A stretch of DNA of 64,000 bases. Source: Variovorax paradoxus (GTDB taxonomy: Bacteria; Pseudomonadota; Gammaproteobacteria; Burkholderiales; Burkholderiaceae_C). Where the stretch lies: the NCBI RefSeq assembly GCF_024734665.1, contig NZ_CP102931.1:2664001-2728000 (forward strand), in the 5' to 3' direction. This document shows positions 34,555 through 44,491 of the stretch, in pieces (position 1 is the stretch's first letter; each line of letters starts with the position of its first letter). The position numbers were made by a program, and so were the translations under genes. The notes below the pieces were generated by a model. It had not been told where the DNA came from and ran no database searches. It saw nothing but the letters and a program-made list of their open reading frames with translations.

Positions 34555-35397
34555 TCAGTTCTTCTGCCGCCACTGCTCGCGCCAGAGCTTTTCGAGCTGA
34601 GGGGCGAGCGCGGCGGGCGGCGAGCCCACGAGGCGGTTGCTGCCGTTGCGCTGCACCAGGCCGTAGATGCGGCCGGAGCCCTGGTCGTAGAGCGCGATCG
34701 CGTTGTTGTCGAAGCAGTCGTGCGGCTTGCAGAAGGCGTGCAGGAGGTAGCGCGTTCCCTCGACCGTCACCCATTGCGGCTCGGGCGCCGGGCCTTCGCG
34801 GCGCACCAGCCAGCGGTCGTTCTCGCGAGCGCCAAGGGCGGCGCGCCAGGCCTTCTGCATTGCCGGGCCTTGCGCCAGCGCTGCGGGGCTGCCTGTGGGC
34901 GGGGGAGGCACCTTGGCCTTGGGCTCGGTGGGCGGGGGCTCGGCCCGCGCGGCACCGTCGCAGCGCCAGTAGCGCTGTTTCATCAACTCGGGGCCCAGCT
35001 GGCCAGCGACTGGCTTGTCGGCGTCCAGCGTGATGTACTGGCCGCGCGCCGCGCGGTAGACGAGGAAGGTCATCGAGCCGGCCTTGCCCGCGTCGCTCAT
35101 CAGCGCCACGTCGAAGCCTGCCGGCGGCGGGCTGTTGCCGAAGAAGCTGTGGGCCGTCTGTGGCTCGCGGGCGACCACGCGGCGCTTTCCGCTCTCTGCG
35201 ATCAGCATGTCCTGGCGTACCTGCAGCGTCGGCGCCGCGGCGTCGGCGCAGTTCGTCGACCAGCGGCCGCCGTAGAGCGTCATGGCGTCGGGCGGCAGGC
35301 CTGCGGCCGGCTGCTGCGACCAGGCCGCGGCCGGGAGGAGGGCTGCCAGCAGGGCGGTGGCCAGCAGCGTCCGGGTGTCGTTCTTTCGTGTCGTCAT
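34555..35397 (-). CDS. Exported protein with C-terminal Ivy lysozyme-inhibitor domain
   Basis: A 280-residue exported protein with a signal peptide at about 1-27. The middle part (about 36-146) is of unknown type, with two Cys (C50, C146) that may pair. A Pro-rich linker (about 152-170) leads to a C-terminal domain of about 100 residues. This carries CKPHDC at 223-228, the exact loop by which Ivy proteins plug the active site of c-type lysozyme, plus matching surroundings (AWRAALG, IYGLVQRNG). It is longer than E. coli Ivy because of the extra N-terminal domain. It probably protects cell-wall peptidoglycan from host or rival lysozyme. Confidence 0.8.
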   Translation of the reverse strand: MTTRKNDTRTLLATALLAALLPAAAWSQQPAAGLPPDAMTLYGGRWSTNCADAAAPTLQVRQDMLIAESGKRRVVAREPQTAHSFFGNSPPPAGFDVALMSDAGKAGSMTFLVYRAARGQYITLDADKPVAGQLGPELMKQRYWRCDGAARAEPPPTEPKAKVPPPPTGSPAALAQGPAMQKAWRAALGARENDRWLVRREGPAPEPQWVTVEGTRYLLHAFCKPHDCFDNNAIALYDQGSGRIYGLVQRNGSNRLVGSPPAALAPQLEKLWREQWRQKN

Positions 35398-35400
35398 TCT

Positions 35401-36048
35401 TCAGGCCGTTTTCGGGGAGGGCGTCTTTGGTTTATAGGCGCAGAAAGTGGACACCGCGCATTCCCAGCACCGCGGCTTGCGCGCCACGCAGATGTAGCGG
35501 CCATGCAGGATCAGCCAGTGGTGCGCATGCAGCCGGTACTCCGGCGGAACGCGCTTCTCGAGCTTGAGCTCCACTTCGAGCGGCGTCTTGCCGGGTGCGA
35601 GCCCGGTGCGGTTGCCGACGCGAAAGATGTGCGTGTCGACCGCGATCGTCGCTTCGCCGAAGGCCACGTTCAGCACCACGTTCGCGGTCTTGCGGCCGAC
35701 GCCGGGCAGCGCCTCCAGCTCGGCGCGGGTGCGCGGCACCTCGCCGCCGTGCAGCTCCACCAGCATGCGGCAGGCCTCGATCAGGTGCTTGGCCTTGCTG
35801 CGGTACAGGCCGATGGTCTTGATGTATTCCTCCAGTCCCTCGACACCCAGGTCGAAGATGGCCTGCGGCGTGTTCGCCACCGGAAACAGCTTGCGGGTGG
35901 CCTTGTTCACGCCCACGTCGGTGGCCTGCGCCGAGAGCAGCACGGCGGCCAGCAGCTCGAAGGGGGTGTTGTATTCGAGCTCGGTCTCGGGTGTGGGGTT
36001 GGCCGCCTGCAGGGTGGCGAAGAAGAGGGGGATGTTGTCTTTTTTCAT
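35401..36048 (-). CDS. nth: Endonuclease III
   Basis: A 215-residue DNA glycosylase/AP lyase. The helix-hairpin-helix LPGVGRKTANVV includes the catalytic K120, and VDTH supplies D138, the same numbers as in E. coli. The [4Fe-4S] cluster ligands are C187, C194, C197 and C203. It removes oxidised pyrimidines. The ATG at 36048 gives the normal N-terminus; the frame extends 9 codons upstream. It ends 3 nt before the start of the Ivy-domain gene, so the two may be cotranscribed. Confidence 0.95.
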   Translation of the reverse strand: MKKDNIPLFFATLQAANPTPETELEYNTPFELLAAVLLSAQATDVGVNKATRKLFPVANTPQAIFDLGVEGLEEYIKTIGLYRSKAKHLIEACRMLVELHGGEVPRTRAELEALPGVGRKTANVVLNVAFGEATIAVDTHIFRVGNRTGLAPGKTPLEVELKLEKRVPPEYRLHAHHWLILHGRYICVARKPRCWECAVSTFCAYKPKTPSPKTA

Positions 36049-36157
36049 GGGGCTTCGTGAGGGCGGCTCGCGCAATATATCGTTGAAAGGCGATAGCCTT
36101 ACGCAGCTTTATTGCCCGAGCTTTGGTGACAATGTCACCCAGAAAGTGAGACCGACC

Positions 36158-37345
36158 ATGCAATTCGCCTCCCGCCTCGACAACGTCGAGACCTCCGCCA
36201 TCCGCGAACTCTTCAAGCTGCTGGGCAAGCCCGGCATCATCAGCTTTGCGGGCGGCTTCCCCGACAGCGCCATGTTCGACGTCGAGGGCCTCAAGGAGGC
36301 GAGCAACAGGGCGCTCACCGAAGAACCCGGCGGCGCACTGCAATACGGCGCCACCGAAGGCTACGAGCCGCTGCGCACCCAGCTCAGTGCTTTCATGAAG
36401 ACCAAGGGCGTCGACGTCGACCCCAGCGGCCTGATCGTCACCACCGGCAGCCAGCAGGCGCTGGACCTGCTGGGCAAGACCATGATCTCGCCCGGCGACA
36501 AGGTGATCGTCGAGGGCCCGACCTTCCTGGCGACCATCCAGTGCTTCCGCCTTTATGGCGCGCAGCTCATCAGTGCGCCCATCGACGCCAACGGCGTGAA
36601 GACCGACGAGCTGGAGACGCTCATTGCCGAGCACAAGCCCAAGTTCGTCTACCTGATCCCCACCTTCGGCAACCCCAGCGGCGCGATGCTGACGCTGGAG
36701 CGCCGCAAGAAGGTGCTCGAACTGGCCGTGAAGTACCAAACGCTGATCGTCGAGGACGACCCTTACGGCGACCTCTACTTCGGCGAAGCCCCACCGCCGT
36801 CGATCCTGGCGCTGAGCAAGGACGTGCCGGGCAGCCGCGAACTGCTGGCGCATTGCGGCAGCCTGAGCAAGGTTCTGAGCCCCGGCCTGCGCATCGGCTG
36901 GATGATTGCTCCGCCCGAACTGCTGGCCAAGGCGACGATGTGCAAGCAGTTCAGCGACGCGCACACGAGCACCTTCTCGCAGGCCACAGCGGCCCAGTAC
37001 CTCAAGAGCGGCCGCATGCCCGCCACGCTGGCGCATGTGCGCGAGGTGTACGGCCAGCGCGCGCAGGCCATGGGCGCGGCACTGAAACGCGAGCTGGGCG
37101 ATGCGGTGAGCTTCACGCAGCCCAACGGCGGCCTGTTCTTCTGGGCGCGCCTCACGGGCGCCAACGGCAAGCTGGCCGATGCGAACGAACTGGCCAAGCG
37201 CGCGATCGAGAAGCTCGTGGCCTTCGTGCCTGGCGCGCCGTTCTTTGCCGAGAAGCCCGATGTTGCGACGCTGCGTCTGAGCTTCGCGACGGCCGATGTG
37301 GCCAAGATCGAAGAGGGCGTGAAGCGCCTCGGTCAAGCGCTGTAA
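36158..37345 (+). CDS. PLP-dependent aminotransferase (class I/II, LysN/MocR-like)
   Basis: A 395-residue fold-type I aminotransferase. ISFAGGFPDSAMF near 28 and YGATEGYEPLR are typical of the 2-aminoadipate / LysN group. FGNPSGAML and EDDPYGDLYF supply PLP contacts, and the PLP lysine is K238 in GSLSKVLSPGLRIGW. It lacks the GntR domain of MocR regulators, so it acts as an enzyme. The amino donor and acceptor are not known. It is divergent from nth. Confidence 0.88.
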   Translation: MQFASRLDNVETSAIRELFKLLGKPGIISFAGGFPDSAMFDVEGLKEASNRALTEEPGGALQYGATEGYEPLRTQLSAFMKTKGVDVDPSGLIVTTGSQQALDLLGKTMISPGDKVIVEGPTFLATIQCFRLYGAQLISAPIDANGVKTDELETLIAEHKPKFVYLIPTFGNPSGAMLTLERRKKVLELAVKYQTLIVEDDPYGDLYFGEAPPPSILALSKDVPGSRELLAHCGSLSKVLSPGLRIGWMIAPPELLAKATMCKQFSDAHTSTFSQATAAQYLKSGRMPATLAHVREVYGQRAQAMGAALKRELGDAVSFTQPNGGLFFWARLTGANGKLADANELAKRAIEKLVAFVPGAPFFAEKPDVATLRLSFATADVAKIEEGVKRLGQAL

Positions 37346-37346
37346 A

Positions 37347-37592
37347 TCACGGCGATCGGTGCAGCCGGGGCGCCGCAAGCAGCTCCAGGTTGTCCGCAAT
37401 GGCCGCATCCACGTTCGGATAGCGGCCTTTCATTTTCGAGAGCGTCATGATGGTCTGCAGCGCCTTCAGGTCCTTGACCGAGGGCGCGACCTTGATCTGC
37501 GCGATGGCGGCGGTGGGGTTGCCACCGTTGATCAATGCCATCACCTTGCTTGCCCAGTCGTTTGCGCGCGCCATGTCTTTACCTGCTTCCAT
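37347..37592 (-). CDS. Small hypothetical protein
   Basis: An 81-residue, mostly helical protein with NGGNPTAAIAQIKVAPSVKDL and the end DNLELLAAP. Family not recognised. An ATG at 37574, six codons downstream and preceded by AGG, is an equally good start. It begins one base past the stop of the convergent aminotransferase. It may be cotranscribed with the deacetylase gene behind it. Confidence 0.6.
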   Translation of the reverse strand: MEAGKDMARANDWASKVMALINGGNPTAAIAQIKVAPSVKDLKALQTIMTLSKMKGRYPNVDAAIADNLELLAAPRLHRSP

Positions 37593-37640
37593 TCGAAGCG
37601 CCGACTGTACACAGCGCAGCGGCCGTCGCTGCCAAGACCA

Positions 37641-38663
37641 TCACGCGATATCCGCGAATCCCCCGAAGAAGGCGCTTGCGTTGGCTTCCAGGCTCTCGAG
37701 GTGATAGCCGCCTTCCTGGACGATCAATGTCGGCAGGCCCAGTGCACCAATGGCCTTGCCGAGACGCCCGAAGCCCTCGGTCGTCACCGCGACCTGCGAC
37801 TGCGGATCGTCCTTGTAGATGTCGAAGCCGAGGGCCAGCACCAGCGCGTCAGGCGCGAAGCGCCGCAGCGCCTCCGTGGCCTCGTCGAGCCGCTCGAAAA
37901 AGACTGCTTCCGGCGCGCCGTGAGGCATCGGGAAGTTGACGTTGAAGCCTTCGCCCTCGTCGGCCCCACGCTCGTCCTCGTAGCCGGCCACTGCCGGGTA
38001 GAAGTTGGTCGGGTCGCCGTGGATCGAAACGTACATCACGTCGCTGCGGCCATAGAAGATTTCCTGCACGCCCTGGCCGTGGTGCATGTCGGTGTCGAGC
38101 ACCGCTACACGGGCGAAGCGCCCGCGCAGCGCCTGGGCGGCGATGGCGGCGTTGTTCAGGTAGCAGAAACCGCCGGCAGCATCGACGCGCGCATGGTGGC
38201 CGGGAGGGCGGCACAGCGCATAGGCCGCGCGGGCGCCGTCGGTGATGGCCGCCGCGCCGGCCACCGCGCTCTGGGCCGACCAGTACGCGGAGCGCCAGGT
38301 CTCGGCTCCGACCGGGCAACTGCCGTCCGCAAGGTAGCGCGCCGCCTTCGCCAGGATGCCGCGCAGGCGGTTGGGCTCCCGCACGTAGACGTTCGACATC
38401 ACCTCGTCGCCCCAGTCGGGCGGCATCTGCTTCCATTCGCCGTGCGCTTCTTCGAGAAAGCGAAGGTAGTCAGCGCTGTGCACGGCGGCCAATGGCGCCA
38501 TGCCGGCATCAGCCGGTGTCTGAAGATCGAAGCCGAGCGATTGCACGGCGGCGACGAGCCGCAGCGCGCGCTCGGGAATTTCCTGCGGCGTGCGCATCTG
38601 TCCGCGCGACAGATAGCTGCGCGGATGGTGCAGCAGCTGCTCCGGATGAAAAAAGGTCAGCAT
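37641..38663 (-). CDS. HDAC-family deacetylase, acetylpolyamine amidohydrolase-like
   Basis: A 340-residue zinc hydrolase of the histone deacetylase superfamily. Catalytic and metal-binding motifs are present: CRPPGHHA with the His pair, FCYLNNAAIAA, LDTDMHHGQG with zinc ligands, and SIHGDPTNFYP. The length and the IPERALRL start fit bacterial acetylpolyamine amidohydrolases rather than histone deacetylases. The usual role is removal of acetyl from polyamines or related amides. The start ATG at 38663 was chosen to fit the family; 13 more codons are open upstream. It is divergent from the DUF6172 gene. Confidence 0.87.
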   Translation of the reverse strand: MLTFFHPEQLLHHPRSYLSRGQMRTPQEIPERALRLVAAVQSLGFDLQTPADAGMAPLAAVHSADYLRFLEEAHGEWKQMPPDWGDEVMSNVYVREPNRLRGILAKAARYLADGSCPVGAETWRSAYWSAQSAVAGAAAITDGARAAYALCRPPGHHARVDAAGGFCYLNNAAIAAQALRGRFARVAVLDTDMHHGQGVQEIFYGRSDVMYVSIHGDPTNFYPAVAGYEDERGADEGEGFNVNFPMPHGAPEAVFFERLDEATEALRRFAPDALVLALGFDIYKDDPQSQVAVTTEGFGRLGKAIGALGLPTLIVQEGGYHLESLEANASAFFGGFADIA

Positions 38664-38786
38664 GGGTGGTTCGGCGTGGCCGCCGCAAAATTTGCCTGGC
38701 AACCATGGTAGCGAGCAAGATCGGTGCCCATCCAGGGCATCGGGCGGTGCCGGATTCGGTGGCTTTCACATTGGTTACGATCACCC

Positions 38787-39110
38787 ATGAGAAAAACCTT
38801 TCAGCTTCAGGTCGAGGGCAAGCACCCCGACCGTCTCCTCGAAGCCATCAAGCACGAGATCCGCAAGTACATCAAGCGCGAGCGGCGGCGCGTATTGCCA
38901 GAAGGCGCGGACTTCTGGGACTTCGACTGCAAGTTTGGCACCGAGGCCGAAAACGCCGAAGTCGTTCACCTGTCGGCCATCACCGGCCTCATCGACGGCG
39001 TTGTGAAAGAAGCCGGCAAGCAGTTCTACGTCGAGATCCTGGCCAAGCCCGGCCAGCGCAAGGCTCGCCCCGCGGGCGAAGCCGCGGCGTCGCCCGACGC
39101 TGAAGACTGA
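38787..39110 (+). CDS. DUF6172-like conserved protein
   Basis: A 107-residue protein starting MRKTFQLQVEGKHPDRLLEAI, followed by KRERRRVLPEGADFWDFDCKFG. This looks like a conserved proteobacterial family of unknown function (DUF6172, from memory). It is small, charged and probably cytoplasmic. The Ala-rich C-terminus may be disordered. The start at 38787 fits the family. It is convergent with the dehydrogenase gene, 7 nt away. Confidence 0.75.
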   Translation: MRKTFQLQVEGKHPDRLLEAIKHEIRKYIKRERRRVLPEGADFWDFDCKFGTEAENAEVVHLSAITGLIDGVVKEAGKQFYVEILAKPGQRKARPAGEAAASPDAED

Positions 39111-39117
39111 CCCTCGC

Positions 39118-40182
39118 TCAGACCAGCGCCTGCGCCAGCCGCAGGCCGTGGCGCTGCTCCGCATCGTGCAGCGAGCGCGCAATCGACGGGTGCAGCCGCA
39201 CCCCGTTCTTCGACTGCGCTTCCCGACGCTTCAACCCGCCTTCGCCCGGCAGCCGCACAGGCTTGGCCGGGTCGATGGGCGTGTTGTCACGGCACTTCGC
39301 CGCCACATGGTCCATCTGGTGCAGGAAGGCTTCCTTGCCGCCGAAGGCGTTCAGGTCGTGCAGCGTGATGTGCACCGTCGCGCCCCAGCCCTCGGGCGGG
39401 TCGGCCCGGCCATGGCCTGCGAGGCCGGCCGTGAGCGTCTCGACCAGCAGCGCCATTCCGTAGCCCTTATGGCCGTGGCTCAGCCCGCCGACCGGCAGCA
39501 GCGTGCCGGGCGGCTGGTCGAACAGCACCTGCGGGTTGTTCGACGGCTTGCCGGTGGCGTCGATCAGCCATTCCTCGGCGAATGTCTCGCCGGCTGCGCG
39601 CTTGCGGTTGCTCATGCCGTTGGTTGTGATGGAAGCCGAGATGTCGACCATCACGCCGCCCTGCGAAAGCGGAAAGCCCATGGCCAGCGGGTTCGGCGTG
39701 AACACAGCCTGCGTGCCGCCGAAGGGCGCGACGCTGGCGGCATTGGGGTCGGAGCAGGCCAGCAGCATCAGCATGTCTTCCTGCAGCGCGCGCAGCATGT
39801 AGACGGCGAGGCAGGCGATGTGGTGGCTGCGGCGGATGACCAGCGAGGCGGTGCCCAGCTCGCGGGCGCGCGGCACCAGCAGGTCCATGCCCTGGTCCAT
39901 GAGCCACGGGCCGGGCAGGCGCTTGCCGTCCCACAGCACGGCGGCGGGGCGGTCCGACAGCACTTCGGGGGCGCCATCGCGCGTCATGCCGCCTGACTCG
40001 ATTTCCTTCACATAGCCGGCCAGCAGCGCGAGGCCGTGCGTGTCGTGGCCCAGCAGATCACCTTCGACCAGCGTGCGCGCCACGCTGTCGGCCTTCGATG
40101 CAGCGAGGCCGGCTTTCTGCAGCAGGGCGCTGGCGTAGTCCCTGAGCGCGTCGGCGCTGTAGAGCGGAGTGGTGTCGGTCAT
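39118..40182 (-). CDS. Ldh/malate dehydrogenase-2 family NAD(P)-dependent oxidoreductase
   Basis: A 354-residue protein of the sulfolactate/ureidoglycolate/YiaK dehydrogenase family, which is not related to classic malate dehydrogenase. Signatures are GHDTHGLALL with the catalytic His, RRSHHIACLAVY, FTPNPLAMGFP and GHKGYGMALLVE. It reduces a 2-oxoacid or oxidises a 2-hydroxyacid. The substrate cannot be read. Its ATG overlaps the serB stop by 4 nt, so it is the last gene of mfd-serB. Confidence 0.88.
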   Translation of the reverse strand: MTDTTPLYSADALRDYASALLQKAGLAASKADSVARTLVEGDLLGHDTHGLALLAGYVKEIESGGMTRDGAPEVLSDRPAAVLWDGKRLPGPWLMDQGMDLLVPRARELGTASLVIRRSHHIACLAVYMLRALQEDMLMLLACSDPNAASVAPFGGTQAVFTPNPLAMGFPLSQGGVMVDISASITTNGMSNRKRAAGETFAEEWLIDATGKPSNNPQVLFDQPPGTLLPVGGLSHGHKGYGMALLVETLTAGLAGHGRADPPEGWGATVHITLHDLNAFGGKEAFLHQMDHVAAKCRDNTPIDPAKPVRLPGEGGLKRREAQSKNGVRLHPSIARSLHDAEQRHGLRLAQALV

Positions 40183-40889
40183 TTCAATACCTCCAGCACG
40201 CGGTCGAGGCCGCCTTCGTTGATGGCCACCATGGCCTGCTCGCGCACCTTCGGCTTGGCGTGATACGCGACCGAGAGGCCGGCCTCGCCCATCATCGGCA
40301 GGTCGTTGGCGCCGTCGCCCACGGCGATGGTTTCCTGCGGCGAGATGCCCATGAGCGACGCCACTTCGAGCAGCGTGCGGCGCTTTTCGGCGCCGTCGCA
40401 GATGTCGCCCCAGCTCTGCGTGACGACCTGGCCGGTGAGCTTGCCGCCGGCTTCGTCGAGCAGATTGGAGCGCGCGAAGTCGATGCCCAGCCGGTCCTTC
40501 ACGCGGTTCGCAAAGAAGGTGAAGCCGCCCGAAACCAGCAGCACCTTGAGGCCGGCCGCCTTGCAGGCTGCCACCAGCTCGCTCGCGCCGGGGTTGAGCT
40601 TGAGCCGCTCGTCGTACACCTGCTGCAGCGCCTCGACCGGCACGCCCTGCAGCAGCGCCACGCGGCGGCGCAGGCTTTCCTTGAAGTCCTTGATCTCGCC
40701 GCGCATCGTGGCTTCGGTGATGGCGGCCACCTCGGCCTTCTTGCCGACCGCATCGGCGATTTCGTCGATGCACTCGATGTTGATCAGCGTCGAGTCCATG
40801 TCGAACGCGATCAGCTTGAAGTCGGCGAGCTTGAGCGGTGGCTTCACGCGCTGGATGACGAGGCCGGGGGAGATTTCTGTAGCGCTCAT
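40179..40889 (-). CDS. serB: Phosphoserine phosphatase
   Basis: A 236-residue HAD-family phosphatase. The nucleophile motif is DMDST (D30, D32), followed by SGGFTFFANR and the Mg-binding GDGANDLPM. It makes serine from phosphoserine. It is shorter than E. coli SerB because it lacks the N-terminal ACT-like region. It overlaps mfd upstream and the dehydrogenase downstream, both by 4 nt. This mfd-serB coupling is common in Burkholderiales. Confidence 0.93.
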   Translation of the reverse strand: MSATEISPGLVIQRVKPPLKLADFKLIAFDMDSTLINIECIDEIADAVGKKAEVAAITEATMRGEIKDFKESLRRRVALLQGVPVEALQQVYDERLKLNPGASELVAACKAAGLKVLLVSGGFTFFANRVKDRLGIDFARSNLLDEAGGKLTGQVVTQSWGDICDGAEKRRTLLEVASLMGISPQETIAVGDGANDLPMMGEAGLSVAYHAKPKVREQAMVAINEGGLDRVLEVLK

Positions 40890-43800
40890 GCGGTGACGGT
40901 TTCCTTGACGATGGGTTGGCCCAGGCTGCGCAGCACGTCGCGCACCAGCTGGGCCCGGTCTTTCGGCTCTTTCAGTTCGCGCTCGATGCGCAGTTTTTCG
41001 TTGCCGGCGAGCTTGATGTGCTTGTTCTTCTGGATCAGCTGGATGATGGCCATGCCATCGACCGGCGCGTCCTTCTTGAAGGTGATGTTGATGATGCCGG
41101 GCGCCGCATCGACCTTCACCACGCCGTAGGGCCGCGCCAGCACACGCAGGCGGTGCGTGTCGATCAGCGTCTGCGCCTGCGGCGGCAGCTTGCCGAAGCG
41201 GTCGACGATTTCTTCCAGCAGCGTGTCGATCTGGTCGGGCGTCTTTGCGGTGGCCAGCTTCTTGTAGAACGACAGCCGCAGGTGCACGTCGCCGCAGTAG
41301 TCGTCGGGCAGCAGGGCGGGTGCGTGGAGGTTGATTTCGGTCGTGACCGACAGCGGCGACAGCAGGTCGGGCTCCTGGCCGGCCTTCAGCGCGCGCACGG
41401 CCTCGCTCAGCATCTCGTTGTAGAGCTGGAAGCCGATCTCCATCATGTTGCCGCTCTGGTTTTCGCCCAGCACCTCGCCGGTGCCGCGGATCTCCAGGTC
41501 GTGCATGGCCAGGTAGAAGCCGGAGCCCAGTTCTTCCATCTGCTGGATGGCGTCGAGCCGCTGCGCCGCGTGCTTGGTCAGGCCCTCGGTGTCGGGCACC
41601 ATGAGGTAGGCGTACGCTTGGTGGTGCGAGCGCCCGACGCGGCCGCGTAGCTGGTGCAGCTGCGCCAGGCCGAACTTGTCGGCGCGGCTCATCACGATGG
41701 TGTTGGCGGTCGGCACGTCGATGCCGGTCTCGATGATGGTCGAGCACAGCAGCAGGTTGTAGCGTTGCGCCACGAAGTCGCGCATCACGCGCTCCAGTTC
41801 GCGCTCGGGCATCTGGCCATGGGCCACGGCGATGCGGGCTTCAGGCAATATTTCTTCGAGCTTCTGGCGGCGGTTCTCGATGGTCTCGACCTCGTTGTGC
41901 AGGAAGTAGACCTGCCCGCCGCGCTTGAGCTCGCGCAGCACGGCTTCGCGGATCACGCCGGTGCCTTCGTTGCGCACGAATGTCTTGATGGCCAGCCGGC
42001 GCTGCGGCGCGGTGGCGATCACGCTCAGGTCGCGCAGGCCTTCGAGCGCCATGCCCAGCGTGCGCGGAATCGGCGTGGCCGTCAGCGTCAGCACGTCGAC
42101 CTCGGCGCGCATGGCCTTCATCGCCTCTTTGTGGCGCACGCCGAAGCGATGCTCCTCGTCGATGATGAGCAGGCCCAGGTTCTTGAACTTGACCGACTGC
42201 GAGAGCAGCTTGTGCGTGCCGACCACGATGTCGACCTGGCCTTCGGCCAGCCCCTTGGCTGCGGCGGTGATTTCCTTGGCCGAGCGGAAGCGGCTCATCT
42301 CTGCCACCTTCACTGGCCATTTGGCGAATCGATCGACCAGCGTCTGGTAGTGCTGCTCGGCCAGCAGCGTGGTGGGCGCAAGAAACGCCACCTGCTTGCC
42401 GCCGGTGACGGCGATGAAGGCGGCGCGCAGCGCAACCTCGGTCTTGCCGAAGCCCACGTCGCCGCACACGAGGCGATCCATTGGCTGGGGCGAGATCATG
42501 TCCTGCACCACGGCGTGGATGGCCGCCTTCTGGTCGGCGGTTTCCTGGAAGCCGAAGTCGTTGGAGAACACTTCGTAGTCGGCCGGCGAGTAGCGGAAGG
42601 CGTGGCCCTCGCGCGCAGCGCGGCGGGCGTAGATGTTGAGCAGCTCGGCGGCCGAGTCGCGCACCTGTTCGGCGGCCTTGCGCTTGGCCTTTTCCCACTG
42701 GCCGGAGCCCAGCTTGTGCAGCGGGGCCTCGTCGGCGCTGACGCCGGTGTAGCGGCTGATCTGGTGCAACTGCGAGACGGGTACGTAGAGCGTGGCCTTG
42801 TCGGCGTACTCCAGGTGCAGCATTTCCTGCAGAAGGGGCTTGCCTTCGGCATCGGTGCCCTGGCCCAGGTCCATGTGGATCAGGCCGCGGTAGCGGCCGA
42901 TGCCGTGCGCGCTGTGGACCACCGGGTCGCCCACGTTGAGCTCCGACAGGTCTTTGATGAGCGCCTCGACGTCGCTGACCTGTTCCTGCTTCTTGTTGCG
43001 CCGGCGCGTGGTGGGCGCGGTGGCGAACAGCTCGGTTTCGGTGACGAGGTCGATGCCCTGTTCGCGCCAGGCGAAGCCCGAGGCCAGCGCGGCGGTGGCG
43101 ATGCCGATCTTTTCGTCGGCGGAGGCTTCGAACTCGGCCAGCGAGTCGAAGGCCGGCGGGCTCACGCCGCTGGCGCGCAGGAAGTCGAGCAGGCTTTCGC
43201 GGCGGCCGTCGCTTTCGGCGATCAGCAGCACGCGGTGCGGTGTGGCGCGAATGTGGGCCTTGAGGCCGACCAACGGGTCTTCGGCGCCACGCACCACGGC
43301 GAACGGTGGCAGCTTGTCGAACTCGGCATAGGGTGCGTCCGTAGGCACGTCACCGCGGATGGCGAGCTGCGCATGGGGCTTGGCGCGCTGGTAGAACTGC
43401 TCGGCGTTCAGGAACAGCGCCTCGGGCGGCAGGGCGGGGCGCTCGGGGTCGCCTTGCACCAGCCGGTAGCGTTCGTTCGTGTCCTGCCAGAAATGCTGGA
43501 AAGCCGGTTCGAGATCGCCGTGCAGCACCACGGTGGCATCCGGTCCGAGGTAGTCGAACACCGTGGCCGTCTCGTCGAAGAACAGAGGCAGGTAGTACTC
43601 GATGCCGGCGGTGGCCACGCCGTTGCCCATGTCCTTGTAGATGCGGCTTTTGGTCGGGTCGCCTTCGAGCAGTTCGCGCCAGCGGCTGCGAAAGCGCCCA
43701 CGCGCGTCGTCGTCCATCGGGAACTCGCGGCCCGGCAGCAGCCGCACTTCGGGCACCGGGTACAGGCTGCGCTGGGTGTCGGGGTCGAAGGTGCGGATGG

Positions 43801-44368
43801 AGTCGATCTCGTCGTCGAACAGGTCGACGCGAAACGGCACGGGCGAGCCCATGGGGAACAGGTCGATCAGGCCGCCGCGCACCGCGTATTCGCCGGGGCT
43901 CACCACCTGGGTCACATGGGTGTAGCCGGCCAGCGTGAGCTGGGCCTTGAGCTTCGACTCTTCCAGCTTCTGCTTGGCCTTGAAATGGAAGGTATAGCCA
44001 GCCAGGAAGGCGGGCGGCGCCAGCCGGTAGAGCGCGGTGGTGGCGGGCACCAGCACCACGTCGGCCTCTTTCTGGCTGATGCGCCAGAGGGTGGCAAGGC
44101 GCTCGCTGATCAGGTCCTGGTGGGGCGAGAAGCTGTCGTAGGGTAGCGTTTCCCAGTCGGGGAACAGGGCACAGCGCAGGTCGGGCGCGAAGAAGGCGAT
44201 CTCGTCGATCAGGCGCTGGGCGTCGTTGGCGTCGGCCGTGAACATCGCCGTGGCGCGCCCCGCGGCTTTCTCGCGCATGGCCAGCTGCGCCAGCAGCAAG
44301 GCATCGGCCGACAACGGGGGACGCGGCAGCGTGAAACGCTTGCCCGCCGTGAGGTGGGGGAGGTCCAT
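40886..44368 (-). CDS. mfd: Transcription-repair coupling factor
   Basis: A 1160-residue superfamily 2 translocase. From the N-terminus it has the UvrB-homology region ([16 protein letters not shown]), the RNA polymerase interaction domain ([18 protein letters not shown]), and the helicase core with [15 protein letters not shown] and DEEHRFG. The regulatory C-terminus is present. It removes stalled RNA polymerase at lesions and recruits UvrA. The ATG at 44368 fits the family start; the frame is open 9 codons more. It is divergent from ispD. Confidence 0.96.
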   Translation of the reverse strand: MDLPHLTAGKRFTLPRPPLSADALLLAQLAMREKAAGRATAMFTADANDAQRLIDEIAFFAPDLRCALFPDWETLPYDSFSPHQDLISERLATLWRISQKEADVVLVPATTALYRLAPPAFLAGYTFHFKAKQKLEESKLKAQLTLAGYTHVTQVVSPGEYAVRGGLIDLFPMGSPVPFRVDLFDDEIDSIRTFDPDTQRSLYPVPEVRLLPGREFPMDDDARGRFRSRWRELLEGDPTKSRIYKDMGNGVATAGIEYYLPLFFDETATVFDYLGPDATVVLHGDLEPAFQHFWQDTNERYRLVQGDPERPALPPEALFLNAEQFYQRAKPHAQLAIRGDVPTDAPYAEFDKLPPFAVVRGAEDPLVGLKAHIRATPHRVLLIAESDGRRESLLDFLRASGVSPPAFDSLAEFEASADEKIGIATAALASGFAWREQGIDLVTETELFATAPTTRRRNKKQEQVSDVEALIKDLSELNVGDPVVHSAHGIGRYRGLIHMDLGQGTDAEGKPLLQEMLHLEYADKATLYVPVSQLHQISRYTGVSADEAPLHKLGSGQWEKAKRKAAEQVRDSAAELLNIYARRAAREGHAFRYSPADYEVFSNDFGFQETADQKAAIHAVVQDMISPQPMDRLVCGDVGFGKTEVALRAAFIAVTGGKQVAFLAPTTLLAEQHYQTLVDRFAKWPVKVAEMSRFRSAKEITAAAKGLAEGQVDIVVGTHKLLSQSVKFKNLGLLIIDEEHRFGVRHKEAMKAMRAEVDVLTLTATPIPRTLGMALEGLRDLSVIATAPQRRLAIKTFVRNEGTGVIREAVLRELKRGGQVYFLHNEVETIENRRQKLEEILPEARIAVAHGQMPERELERVMRDFVAQRYNLLLCSTIIETGIDVPTANTIVMSRADKFGLAQLHQLRGRVGRSHHQAYAYLMVPDTEGLTKHAAQRLDAIQQMEELGSGFYLAMHDLEIRGTGEVLGENQSGNMMEIGFQLYNEMLSEAVRALKAGQEPDLLSPLSVTTEINLHAPALLPDDYCGDVHLRLSFYKKLATAKTPDQIDTLLEEIVDRFGKLPPQAQTLIDTHRLRVLARPYGVVKVDAAPGIINITFKKDAPVDGMAIIQLIQKNKHIKLAGNEKLRIERELKEPKDRAQLVRDVLRSLGQPIVKETVTA

Positions 44369-44491
44369 GGAACGCTTGGTGGAAATGCACAACACCCCGC
44401 GCCGGCTGGCGAGGGGTGTGCGTAACGGGCAATTCTAGAATGGCGGCCCCTTATTCGCTTGTCGGCCACCGCCGACGCCGGGCCCTCCCTC

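Noticed and set aside
36158..37345. MocR-type transcription regulator
   Set aside because: The aminotransferase fold is present, but there is no N-terminal GntR helix-turn-helix, and the in-frame sequence upstream overlaps nth on the other strand.
41654..44146. Open frame of 830 codons on the plus strand opposite mfd
   Set aside because: The translation is low-complexity and without domains, and mfd on the other strand is complete.
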